From positions 310,001 through 374,000 of the forward strand of contig NZ_JALOCH010000001.1 of the NCBI RefSeq assembly GCF_023227875.1: a DNA stretch of 64,000 nt, given 5' to 3'. Position 1 is the first letter of the stretch; the number at the start of each line of letters is the position of its first letter. The notes below the pieces were generated by a model that was not told the origin of the DNA, ran no database searches, and saw nothing but the letters and a program-made list of their open reading frames with translations. The position numbers and the translations under genes were made by a program. This DNA comes from Methanoregula sp. Lineage in GTDB: Archaea; Halobacteriota; Methanomicrobia; Methanomicrobiales; Methanospirillaceae. Of this stretch, positions 52,031 through 60,571 are shown in pieces.

Positions 52031-52114
52031 TGATTATCCACTTCCGGACAAAACAGAATCATCAGCAGAGCAGTTCCATGCTCACCATTCCGTGAACTGA
52101 AGGAAAGGGATTGT

Positions 52115-52459
52115 ATGAAAGGAAAAAGATCGCAGGAGAATCCGGCAGTACTCAAAAAGATCGTTGAACTTATCACGCGATCCGCCGATCCTGACCGCAT
52201 CATCCTCTTTGGCTCACGATCAAAAGGAACGCAGACACATGCGAGCGACTATGATATCTGCGTCATCAAGCGGGGGGTAAAACACCGTCGCGAACTCGCC
52301 ATGAAACTCTACCGGGATCTGTACGGGGTTGGCGTGCCGGTCGACATCATTGTCGAGACTCCCGAGACGTTCGAGGAACTAAGCAGCAACCCCTTCATGA
52401 TATACCATGACATTGCCCGGCAGGGCAGGCTCATCTATGAAAAACCGGTCCCTTGCTGA
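52115..52459 (+). CDS. MNT-type minimal nucleotidyltransferase antitoxin
   Basis: A 114-residue minimal nucleotidyltransferase. The pol-beta motif is FGSRSKGTQTHASDYDI (GS..., DxD), and the third Asp is in VPVDIIV. MNT proteins inactivate partner HEPN toxins by transferring AMP onto a tyrosine near the active site. The HEPN partner follows with a 23-bp overlap. The DxD site is complete, so activity is expected. Confidence 0.85.
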   Translation: MKGKRSQENPAVLKKIVELITRSADPDRIILFGSRSKGTQTHASDYDICVIKRGVKHRRELAMKLYRDLYGVGVPVDIIVETPETFEELSSNPFMIYHDIARQGRLIYEKPVPC

Positions 52460-52832
52460 CACATGGATTGTACGGGCACGAAGTAATCTCGCCCGTGCCC
52501 GCCAGGGAAAGAGCGCTCCCGACATTTTGTTCGAAGACCTCTGCTTTGACTGTGAACAGGCAGCAGAAAAAGCCCTGAAAGGCCTCTTGATCCTCAGAGG
52601 AATCGTCCCGCCCCAGACACACTCGCTCGCTCTTCTTGTCGAGGCACTCGAAACGCATCATGCCGATGTGCCGGATGCGGTGAAAACCGCTGTATCACTC
52701 ACCCATTATGCGGTATCAACCCGGTATCCCGGATCGTATGAACCTGTTAAAGAGCGGGAATTCTTAAAAGCCCTGAAAGGTGCGGAGACTGTTTTTTTGT
52801 GGGTTGAACAACAATTCAACGAAATGAAATGA
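52437..52832 (+). CDS. HEPN domain toxin, partner of MNT
   Basis: A 131-residue HEPN protein: four predicted helices with the family block CEQAAEKALKGLLILRG and THSLALLVEAL, and a C-terminal block LTHYAVSTRYPGSYEP. The R-x-x-Y stretch is the region where MNT partners place the AMP modification. The start is the ATG at 52437, inside the MNT gene. The paired arrangement is the standard HEPN/MNT toxin-antitoxin locus. RNase activity is inferred. Confidence 0.82.
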   Translation: MKNRSLADTWIVRARSNLARARQGKSAPDILFEDLCFDCEQAAEKALKGLLILRGIVPPQTHSLALLVEALETHHADVPDAVKTAVSLTHYAVSTRYPGSYEPVKEREFLKALKGAETVFLWVEQQFNEMK

Positions 52833-53038
52833 GCGCCAGGACATTACACCAGATCCAACAGGAAGGACTCAACGTACTGGTTGAGAAACTTGGTCCTGAC
52901 GATGCGATCCGGTTCCTCCGTATCTATGAGCCGGGCAGCGGTGACTGGACACAAGACCGGAAAAAAATCCTTAAAAACGATCCGGATAAAATCATTAAAA
53001 GCATCATGGCGCGAAGAAAAAAAGTCCCGGCTCCATGA
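52829..53038 (+). CDS. Small protein following MNT/HEPN
   Basis: A 69-residue protein with the motif LGPDDAIRFLRIYEPGSGDWTQDR and a basic tail. Short proteins with a G-P-x-D-x-x-R-F-L pattern often accompany toxin-antitoxin pairs in archaea. It overlaps the HEPN stop by 4 bp (ATGA), so it belongs to the same transcript. The role is unknown. Confidence 0.6.
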   Translation: MSARTLHQIQQEGLNVLVEKLGPDDAIRFLRIYEPGSGDWTQDRKKILKNDPDKIIKSIMARRKKVPAP

Positions 53039-53070
53039 ATGCAACTCCTCTTTTTCCCGTGATAATTACC

Positions 53071-53121
53071 TTTCCTCTCCCCTGCCTTCGCACCATCAAT
53101 TTCTCCGACCCGGCAGCCCCC
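53071..53121 (+). pseudogene. Short remnant of restriction-methylase 3' region
   Basis: The frame reads LPCLRTINFSDPA, against LPIRTINFADPSD in the intact gene at about 41630-41665. It lies directly after the MNT/HEPN module and before the lipoprotein gene, and is too short to be a gene. It marks the right end of the defence island. Confidence 0.55.
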
Positions 53122-53192
53122 CCATCGGAATTGATTTATCGCGCCATACGAAAGATCCATGGCAGATTATAAACAAAAATTGTGGTGATGTG

Positions 53193-54032
53193 GTGAACAG
53201 GTCCTGGCATGTCGGCATTTTTTTCATGGCAATGTTATTTGTCGCAGGTGCCGGTTGTACCGCACCGTCCGGAACGATCAATGCAAGTGAAAACGCAACG
53301 GCCGCTCCCGGCACCATTGCAGCCTCCTACGTTGCCACCCTCAACCAGCCCAGTGCGCAGTCCGGTTACCTGAAGATGGACACGGATATCTACAATGCCG
53401 GGGAGGTTGTCGGGTTCACGGTGACAAACGATGGCTCCGAAACGCTCGCATGTGCAGGCAACCCCCCATCGTTCTCGGTACAATTCCAGGCAGGCAATGG
53501 CCTCTGGGCAACGCGGATGGGGACTGGTGAGCCGAACGCATCGGAAACGTCATCGCTTGCACCCGGTGCATCCACGCAGGTGTACCGTTTTGTCACGACC
53601 GGCTGGGACCCGGCCCGTTACCGGATCGTGCACGACTGCGGCGTTGAGCGCGAGTTCCTGGTCCGTGCGTTGCCGGCTGCAACCCCGGCCCCTGTTGCCT
53701 GCCCTGCGGATACTGTCACCGTCACTCCGTGGATCACGATCAGTCCCCCCGGTGACCTGTATGCTGCCCGCTCGTTTACCCTCCATGGAACGACAAACCT
53801 CCCTGCCGGGCAGGAACTGTTCTTTACGATCTTCTCGGTCGTAGACGAGGACCCGGACCAGGCTGCCGGCGATGAGGAATTGTTCACAACCCCGGTTGAG
53901 GAAGGGAGCTGCGGCACCAACACGTGGAGCGCAACGGGAGAGATCCAGGCAACCGGTGAGTTCTTCATCTGGATCTCCGATGCCGGACGGAACACCACGG
54001 CAATCAAACGGTTCACCGTGTATCCGGAATAA
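53193..54032 (+). CDS. Surface lipoprotein
   Basis: A 279-residue protein with a signal sequence ending in the lipobox VAGAGC, so the Cys would be lipidated. The mature part is Thr/Ala/Pro-rich with beta-sandwich character (AGEVVGFTVTNDGSETL, FSLHGTTNL-like repeat). I choose the GTG at 53193, preceded by GGTGAT; longer frames run through the methylase remnant. The function is unknown. Two closely similar Ig-like segments are possible. Confidence 0.65.
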   Translation: MNRSWHVGIFFMAMLFVAGAGCTAPSGTINASENATAAPGTIAASYVATLNQPSAQSGYLKMDTDIYNAGEVVGFTVTNDGSETLACAGNPPSFSVQFQAGNGLWATRMGTGEPNASETSSLAPGASTQVYRFVTTGWDPARYRIVHDCGVEREFLVRALPAATPAPVACPADTVTVTPWITISPPGDLYAARSFTLHGTTNLPAGQELFFTIFSVVDEDPDQAAGDEELFTTPVEEGSCGTNTWSATGEIQATGEFFIWISDAGRNTTAIKRFTVYPE

Positions 54033-54115
54033 TTTCGGGTTCCGCACGGACCATTCGTGACGGACCAGGAAATCCCTTATTTCCCCGGGCATCCCTGTTG
54101 TACGTGAGCACCCGC

Positions 54116-54814
54116 ATGATCCTCCCCGTCTTCACCCTCTTCATCGAACCGGCAAATCCCCTGCAGTTCTCCCTGCCCGAGGCCCGGTCATCTCTCACGC
54201 GCCAGCTTGCGGAGTACCGGGCCCCGCACCAGCCCGGCGCTCCGGCCGGAAACGTCATTCACCGGTACCCTGCGGTCCAGTGCAAACAGGTCAGACATGA
54301 TCTGGTCGTGATCGGCATCTGCCAGGGCGCAGGATTTCTCCGGCAGATGGTGGAAGGCAATGCGGAGATCATGACGGGGGACAACCGCTGCACCATCGCA
54401 TCACGCGACCCGGAGATCCGCAACGAGGAGTTCGGGATTGGCCCGATTATGTACGAGTACGAGTTTCTCACCCCCTGGATTGCCCTGAACCAGCAGTATG
54501 CAAAAAAATTCTATGACCTGAAAGGCAAGCCCGCACGCGACGCCTTCATGCAGAAGATCCTTGCCACTCACCTGAACACGCTGGCAAAATCCTTAGACTA
54601 TGCGCCCGCCGAGCCGGTTACCTGCATGGCGCATGTCCGCTTCATACGGGAGCGGATCGATCGCGAGAATGTGATTGTATTCCTGGGAAAATTCAGGACA
54701 AATCTCCGCATCCCGGATTACTTCGGGATCGGCCAATCGGTTTCCCTCGGGTACGGGACGATCCGGAAAATTCCTGAAATGATCCCTTCGCATCCGGACG
54801 TGGACGCGGACTGA
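54116..54814 (+). CDS. Stand-alone Cas6/RAMP-like protein
   Basis: A 232-residue protein with RAMP-like character: a beta-rich N-terminal half (LPVFTLFIEPANPL) and a C-terminal glycine-rich loop (YFGIGQSVSLGYGTI) of the type found in Cas6 endoribonucleases. No CRISPR array or other cas gene is in the window. Such solitary Cas6-like proteins occur in methanogens. The start is the first ATG; GTG or TTG codons upstream are possible. Confidence 0.5.
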   Translation: MILPVFTLFIEPANPLQFSLPEARSSLTRQLAEYRAPHQPGAPAGNVIHRYPAVQCKQVRHDLVVIGICQGAGFLRQMVEGNAEIMTGDNRCTIASRDPEIRNEEFGIGPIMYEYEFLTPWIALNQQYAKKFYDLKGKPARDAFMQKILATHLNTLAKSLDYAPAEPVTCMAHVRFIRERIDRENVIVFLGKFRTNLRIPDYFGIGQSVSLGYGTIRKIPEMIPSHPDVDAD

Positions 54815-54896
54815 CCAGGTCGTCCGCTCCTGCATCACGGTCCGGGATTATCGTACCTCACGTTTTTCCCTGTCCGGCAGATACTACTCTTAATAC

Positions 54897-55379
54897 ATGA
54901 TCGCCATCCGCCCGCTCCGGCCTGAAGATATTCCTGCCATCAGGTCGTGGCCGCCCTATCCCCCGGAATTTGCCATGCCCGACTACTCCCTGCGGGACGG
55001 GGGCTGGCTTGACGAGTATTCCAAAAAGGACGGGTCAGAGATCCTTGTCGCGGAAGATGGCCGCGACCGTGCCGGGTTCTCGGTCCTGTCCCGTGAACCA
55101 GGGGGTACGGCTGAATTCCGGATCGCGCTCCACCCGCACCGGCTCCTCGCAGGGCCTTGGAAAGACCATTGCCCTTCTCACCTTAAACCACGGTTTCTCC
55201 GACCCGGGCCTGCGTGTGGTCCGCCTGGTTGTCAGAAAGAATAATCCCCGGGCACAACGATTGTACGAATCACTCCGGTTCCATCCGGACGGTGAATGCA
55301 CGGAGCTTATCCACGGCGAACCGGTGGCATTCTGGCGGATGGCAATCGACCGGGAAACATTTGAGGGAGCGGACACACC

Positions 55380-55383
<4 letters not shown>
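54897..55383 (+). pseudogene. GNAT acetyltransferase, frameshifted
   Basis: The first frame starts MIAIRPLRPEDIPAIRSW and reads to about 55140 (FRIALHPHR); the second frame continues with GLGKTIALLTLNHGF, VVRLVVRKNNPRAQRLYESL and WRMAIDRE. Together they make a complete GNAT fold with the acetyl-CoA loop (GLGKT) and the N-x-R-A-x-x-x-Y motif. The shift falls between about 55135 and 55160. It may be a true mutation, a sequencing error or rare frameshifting. The end overlaps the next gene start by 4 bp. Confidence 0.7.
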
Positions 55384-55940
<557 letters not shown>

Positions 55941-55946
55941 CCGGTT

Positions 55947-56867
55947 ATGTTCTGGGCACTTCTCTCCGGCATCGGCGCGTGTGCCAATTCCCTCTATTTT
56001 ATCGCGAACAAGAAGTTCCTGCAGTCCATCGGGCCGGACATTCTGGCGGCATCCGGCTTCCTTTTCACCTCGTTCTTTCTTTTATCCATCGCAGTGTCAC
56101 GGGGGATCCCTGCTCTCGGCCCGGACTTCGTTTTTGCGGTGGCTGCCACATCCACGATCAATGTTGCTGCAACCACCCTCATCTTCTGGGCCCTGAAGTC
56201 CACCGACATCTCGCTTGCAGTGCCGATGCTCTCCTTCACCCCGCTCTTCCTGCTCGTTACGGCCGCGCTGCTGCTCCACGAGACCCCGTCCGTCATCGGG
56301 TTTACCGGCATCATCATCATCGTCACCGGTTCGTACATCCTCAATACCGCTGCGGAACATACCCGGCTTTTGGATCCCTTCCGGTCCATGGTCTCGCACC
56401 CCGGGATTTTTTCCATGCTCATTGTCTCATTTCTCTACGCGATTGCAATCGGGTTCGACAAGATGGTCGTGCTGAACTCCGACACCGTGTTCGGGTCCGG
56501 TGTGGTCTTTCTTGTTATCGGGAGCGGGTTCCTGGGAATCCTGCTCCTGAAACGACGGTCAGAAAGAAAACGATCCGGGTTGTCAGTCAGTACTCCTGTT
56601 GTGACCGCGGGAACATCGTACCGCCATCACCGCGATATCCTTGTGGCGGGAATGGCAATCGGGCTGATCGTGACCATCGAGGCGATGGCGATTAACACGG
56701 CATATCTTGAACAGATTGCCCCGTATGTCATTGCCATCAAACGGATGAGCATCCTGATCACGGTCCTCTACGGAACGGTTGTCTTCCATGAGGGAGGGAT
56801 CATCCGGCGTATCTCCGGTGCCGGCCTGATGGTATGCGGGGTTGTCTTAATCCTGCTCTTCCCGTAA
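55947..56867 (+). CDS. EamA/DMT-family transporter
   Basis: A 306-residue membrane protein with ten predicted helices in two EamA halves. The first half ends in VIGFTGIIIIVTGSYIL, the second in IIRRISGAGLMVCGVVLIL, the repeat signature of drug/metabolite transporters. It starts six bases after the isochorismatase stop, so co-expression is likely and it may export or import the hydrolase's substrate. Confidence 0.85.
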   Translation: MFWALLSGIGACANSLYFIANKKFLQSIGPDILAASGFLFTSFFLLSIAVSRGIPALGPDFVFAVAATSTINVAATTLIFWALKSTDISLAVPMLSFTPLFLLVTAALLLHETPSVIGFTGIIIIVTGSYILNTAAEHTRLLDPFRSMVSHPGIFSMLIVSFLYAIAIGFDKMVVLNSDTVFGSGVVFLVIGSGFLGILLLKRRSERKRSGLSVSTPVVTAGTSYRHHRDILVAGMAIGLIVTIEAMAINTAYLEQIAPYVIAIKRMSILITVLYGTVVFHEGGIIRRISGAGLMVCGVVLILLFP

Positions 56868-56907
56868 CTCTTCCTGCTCCCGGAATTCTTCCGGGAATAG
56901 TGCAGCA

Positions 56908-58575
56908 TCATTCAATAAACAGCGGAACGTCCCGGAACATGGTGCAGTCGAAGACGCCCCGGTCGGTGATGCGCAGGGACGGGATCACGGTAAGCGCAAG
57001 GAACGAGAGGTACATGAAGGGATTGTCGATACCGCCCATCCGATCGGTCACGTCCTGCAGGTCTTTTTGTTTGCTGACAACGTCTTCGTAGGGGAGCGTT
57101 GACATCAGTCCGGCACAATCGAGGGGCAGAACCGAGATCTCTGAACCTTGGATTGCGACCATGGCCCCCTGGGCCCGGATCACTTCCCGGATTGCATTCC
57201 GGATTGCCTCATCGCTGGTGCCGACAGCGACGATGTTGTGCGCATCGTGGGAGATGCTGCCGGCAATGGCACCGTCACGGAACCCAAAGCCGTGGACCAG
57301 GCCGATGCCCCATGGAGCATCGCGATACCGGTTGCAGACCACCACTTTGAGAATGTCGCGGTCAAGGTCCGGTATATCGTCGCCATTGCATTCATACCGG
57401 AGGGATTCGGTCAGGATCTGGCCGGGTACGAGCCCGATCACCCGCGCAACGCCACGGCCGGTAATCCTGATTGACGTTTTGCCCGGCAGGGGACAGCGGA
57501 CCGTCGGGGGGAACGCGGCCTGCCGGGCCGGTGGTGCTGCGGGTACGTTTGCACCACGGATGAAAACCTCCCGGACCTCAAACTTCTCCGGGTCATCGAC
57601 AATGCAGAGGTCCGCACGGCGCCCGGGAGCAAGTGCGCCCCGGTCTGCCAGACCGAACCGTTCAGCGGGAGACAGTGTGGCCATGCGGATGGCGAGTTCG
57701 GGCGAGAGCCCGCAGGCAACGGCCTTTCGGATGCACCGGTCGATATGCCCGTCTTCCATCAGCAGGTCGGCATGGCAGTCGTCGGTGGCAAACGAACACC
57801 GGGAGACCGAGGCCGGTGTCACGAGCGGGACCAGCTCCTCGATGTTATGTTCGGTTGAACCGTCGCGGATGTAGATATGCATCCCTTTCTTGAGTTTCTC
57901 CTCTGCCTCCGCACACGTCGTGCACTCGTGGTCGCTCTGGAGGCCCGCGAGGATATAGGCATTGAGGAGTTTTCCGGTAAGGCCGGGTGCGTGCCCGTCG
58001 CGGACCGATGAGAGTGCGAGCTTATCCCCAATGGCACGATCAGCGGCAAGCACCCCCGGGACATTCATCATCTCGCCCAGTCCAAGGATGCCGTCTTTTC
58101 CTATGAACCGGGATAAGTCTTTTGCATCAAGCACTGCTCCACCGGCATCGGCGGGAGTTGCCGGGACGCAGGACGGGAGCATGTACTGGATATCGATCGC
58201 CTGGTTCTTCCGGGCAGCCAGCATGTACTCAATGCCTTCGATGCCGGCAACGTTGGCGATCTCGTGAGGGTCCGCGATGACGGTCGCTGTGCCGTGCAGG
58301 GCAACAAGCCGGGCGTATTCGGGAGGAGTGAGGAGCGAACTCTCGATATGGACATGGGCATCGGTAAGGCCCGGGACGATATACTGCCCGGAACAGTCCC
58401 TGGTTTTATCCCCCTCGTAATCCCCGGTCCCGAGGATTGTGCCGTTCTTTATCGCAAGCGAGCCCTTGTCCCAGGACGCGGTAAATACGTTGAAGAGCCA
58501 GGCGTCTTCCAGCACCAGGTCCGCATGCCGGGCACCCGTGGCAGCTAAGATCATCTCCTTTGAAAAAGAGTTCAT
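56908..58575 (-). CDS. ade: Adenine deaminase
   Basis: A 555-residue amidohydrolase. The metal-binding motif is TDAHVHIESS, followed by ADPHEIANV, LPSCVPATP and ATDDCHADLL. The C-terminal half (NGDDIPDLDRDILKVVVCNRY, GSISHDAHNIVAVG) is characteristic of adenine deaminase, converting adenine to hypoxanthine in purine salvage. The start is uncertain: an ATG at 58575, or a GTG at 58584 that overlaps the lipoprotein stop. Confidence 0.92.
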   Translation of the reverse strand: MNSFSKEMILAATGARHADLVLEDAWLFNVFTASWDKGSLAIKNGTILGTGDYEGDKTRDCSGQYIVPGLTDAHVHIESSLLTPPEYARLVALHGTATVIADPHEIANVAGIEGIEYMLAARKNQAIDIQYMLPSCVPATPADAGGAVLDAKDLSRFIGKDGILGLGEMMNVPGVLAADRAIGDKLALSSVRDGHAPGLTGKLLNAYILAGLQSDHECTTCAEAEEKLKKGMHIYIRDGSTEHNIEELVPLVTPASVSRCSFATDDCHADLLMEDGHIDRCIRKAVACGLSPELAIRMATLSPAERFGLADRGALAPGRRADLCIVDDPEKFEVREVFIRGANVPAAPPARQAAFPPTVRCPLPGKTSIRITGRGVARVIGLVPGQILTESLRYECNGDDIPDLDRDILKVVVCNRYRDAPWGIGLVHGFGFRDGAIAGSISHDAHNIVAVGTSDEAIRNAIREVIRAQGAMVAIQGSEISVLPLDCAGLMSTLPYEDVVSKQKDLQDVTDRMGGIDNPFMYLSFLALTVIPSLRITDRGVFDCTMFRDVPLFIE

Positions 58576-58580
58576 AAAAA

Positions 58581-58937
58581 TCACACAACGATATCGCGGA
58601 TAACGGCGGTCCTGCGGTCGCCGTCATGGAGCACATAGACAAATAATTTGTAGGAGCCGGGCTTAAGTTCGACCGGCACAAAAACAAGGTTCTCGCCATT
58701 CACCAGCGTGGCTGGTGCACTGACAATGGTATACTGTTCCTGTGCCAGGCCTGCAATCCGGTTTACGGTTACCTGTATGTGCACGTCGACCGGATCGCCC
58801 GCATGGCTGATGCTGACCAGGACCGACCGGTTGTCATACCGGGTATCCCCGACCTCAGTTGACAGGCACCCGGCACAGAGTGATACCACGAAGAGTACCG
58901 ATAATCCTGCAACGATCGTGTAAACAGACCCTCTCAT
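58581..58937 (-). CDS. Small lipoprotein
   Basis: A 118-residue protein with signal sequence VAGLSVLFVVSLCAGC; the Cys of LCAGC is the lipidation site. The rest is a small beta-sandwich (SVLVSISHAGDPVDVHIQVTV, KPGSYKLFVYVLHDGD). No family is recognised. It precedes adenine deaminase closely; co-transcription is likely but without obvious functional link. Confidence 0.7.
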   Translation of the reverse strand: MRGSVYTIVAGLSVLFVVSLCAGCLSTEVGDTRYDNRSVLVSISHAGDPVDVHIQVTVNRIAGLAQEQYTIVSAPATLVNGENLVFVPVELKPGSYKLFVYVLHDGDRRTAVIRDIVV

Positions 58938-59061
58938 TATCCAGATGTAACGCGTGTAACCATAAAAATCCTGTTGGAGTATTTCCGGGCAGGTGTCCAG
59001 GCCGGGTATTTTGCCCGCTGGTAATTATCTGACAGGCAACCCGTGAAAAACAATAAAAAAC

Positions 59062-59502
59062 GGCTCTGTAGAAAACCTGTGTGGGATAGTGTCAGATAGG
59101 GATGGAGCCACGGGCGCTCGGGGTCTGCCGACCCTCGCCCCGCGAAGAATCCTTCGGATTCTTCTCATCCTCACAGTCTGACGACCGTTCGGACCGTGGA
59201 ACTTAACCGTATGCGAGCCTTGAAAAAAATTGAACCGGAGGGGTCAAGGGGGCTTGCCCCCTTGGGCTGCCTCCCCCTCTGGGGAGCCTGCGGTTCCCAA
59301 AGGGAAGCGGAGGCTTGAGAAGAACCGCAGTTCTTCGATATGAGAGAGGGGGTCACACTCGTAATTCCACTGAGTGCATTGTGAGCGGGATTTCCCATGA
59401 AAATTAACTAAGTTAAGTTAACAATTCACCTCAAAATAAAGTCTGGATTTTAATTTTCATGGTTCGGGTGTGAATCCCGTTCATGTGCGTTTCTACAGAG
59501 CC
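59062..59502. mobile_element. MITE-like element, copy 2, with 13-bp terminal inverted repeats
   Basis: A 441-bp non-coding element bounded by GGCTCTGTAGAAA and TTTCTACAGAGCC, perfect inverted repeats. It is flanked by TAAAAAAC and TAAATAAC, which fits an 8-bp target duplication with one change. The interior contains the GGGGGCTTGCCCCC stem, a GAAGAATCC/GGATTCTTC hairpin and the CCACGGGCGCTCGGGGTCTGC motif shared with 2344-2678. No transposase frame exists. The terminal sequence resembles IS6- or related-family ends, but the source transposon is not identified. Confidence 0.8.
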
Positions 59503-59662
59503 TAAATAACAGTACTGGCCTGAATTAAATTTCAGGACCGATAAAAAATGGAGAAAAAGAAAGAATATTCATGGAATTATTCAAAAAAGGGCATTTTCCC
59601 CGACATAAATCAAACATACCTTATTATACCATTATTCCTAAAAATCTCACTAAGGTGATAGT

Positions 59663-60571
59663 ATAACAGTCATAACTTTTTCCCATCATAAAGGTGGTAC
59701 CGGAAAGACCACTTCCTGTCTCAACATTGCGGGCTTTCTGGTCCAGGCTGGGAAAAAGGTCCTTGTCGTTGATTGCGACCCCCAGGCGAATGCAACGGTC
59801 GGCCTCAGGTACATTTCCCAGGCAACCGGGAAGAACATGTATGACGTGTTCATGAGCGGGTTTGAGGATTTTCCCGAGACATTCCCGGTAACGCCGATCT
59901 CTGAAATTATCCGGAATACCCCGTCAGGAATCGACCTCGCGCCGTCCCACCTCGACCTGGTCGGTGCCGACCCGTACCTGTACCGCATGGAAGGGCGTGC
60001 CGGTATCTTAAAAGAGGCGCTTGCAACGGTCAGGGACCAGTACGATTACATCCTGATCGATACTCCCCCGAGCCTGGGCCAGCTGGTGATCAATGGACTC
60101 TATGCCGCCGATCATCTGATCGTCACCCTTGATTCCGGGTCGTTTGCCCTTGATGGTGTCGCGACACTGTCCACCATTTTTTCGGATATGAAAGAGGATC
60201 TCGGCCGGGAGATCAAGCCCGATATGGCGATCGTCTCCCGCTGGGCTGAAGGTGCCACACCTGCCGGTCATCCGGAGGAACCCGGGGAAAAGAAGGACCT
60301 CATGTCGCTCTTCCGGGCACTCTTTTACAAAAAACCCGAACCCACGCAGGACGAGATCCGGTCTGCGGAAGAGCAGAAAGCCGAACACGAACGCCTGATC
60401 ACGATGATGAGCGAGGTCCAGCGGCTGTTCCCTGTGGTCTATACGATCCCCTTCTCCCCCCTTATTTATGAAGCACAGAAACGGGGACTGCCCATCTCAC
60501 ATTTCGCTCCGGACAGCAGTGCCGGTGTTGCGTACAAGACCATCGCCGAAGAGGTGTTGAGATGGCATTAA
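59663..60571 (+). CDS. ParA/MinD-family ATPase of chemotaxis cluster, ATA start
   Basis: A 302-residue ParA. Walker A is HKGGTGKTT, Walker A' VLVVDCDPQANAT, Walker B YILIDTPPSLGQL. The frame opens after a TAA, and no ATG, GTG or TTG precedes the P-loop. The only fitting start is ATA at 59663, with AAGGTGAT directly before it matching the 16S anti-SD. A start at 59837 would remove the ATP site. It overlaps the MCP gene by 10 bp. ParA proteins of this kind place cytoplasmic chemoreceptor arrays, which fits the soluble receptor encoded next. Confidence 0.75.
   Translation: MTVITFSHHKGGTGKTTSCLNIAGFLVQAGKKVLVVDCDPQANATVGLRYISQATGKNMYDVFMSGFEDFPETFPVTPISEIIRNTPSGIDLAPSHLDLVGADPYLYRMEGRAGILKEALATVRDQYDYILIDTPPSLGQLVINGLYAADHLIVTLDSGSFALDGVATLSTIFSDMKEDLGREIKPDMAIVSRWAEGATPAGHPEEPGEKKDLMSLFRALFYKKPEPTQDEIRSAEEQKAEHERLITMMSEVQRLFPVVYTIPFSPLIYEAQKRGLPISHFAPDSSAGVAYKTIAEEVLRWH

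Noticed and set aside
59171..59398. Small frame inside the MITE-like element
   Set aside because: It is not conserved in the other copy and spans hairpins; the element is non-coding.
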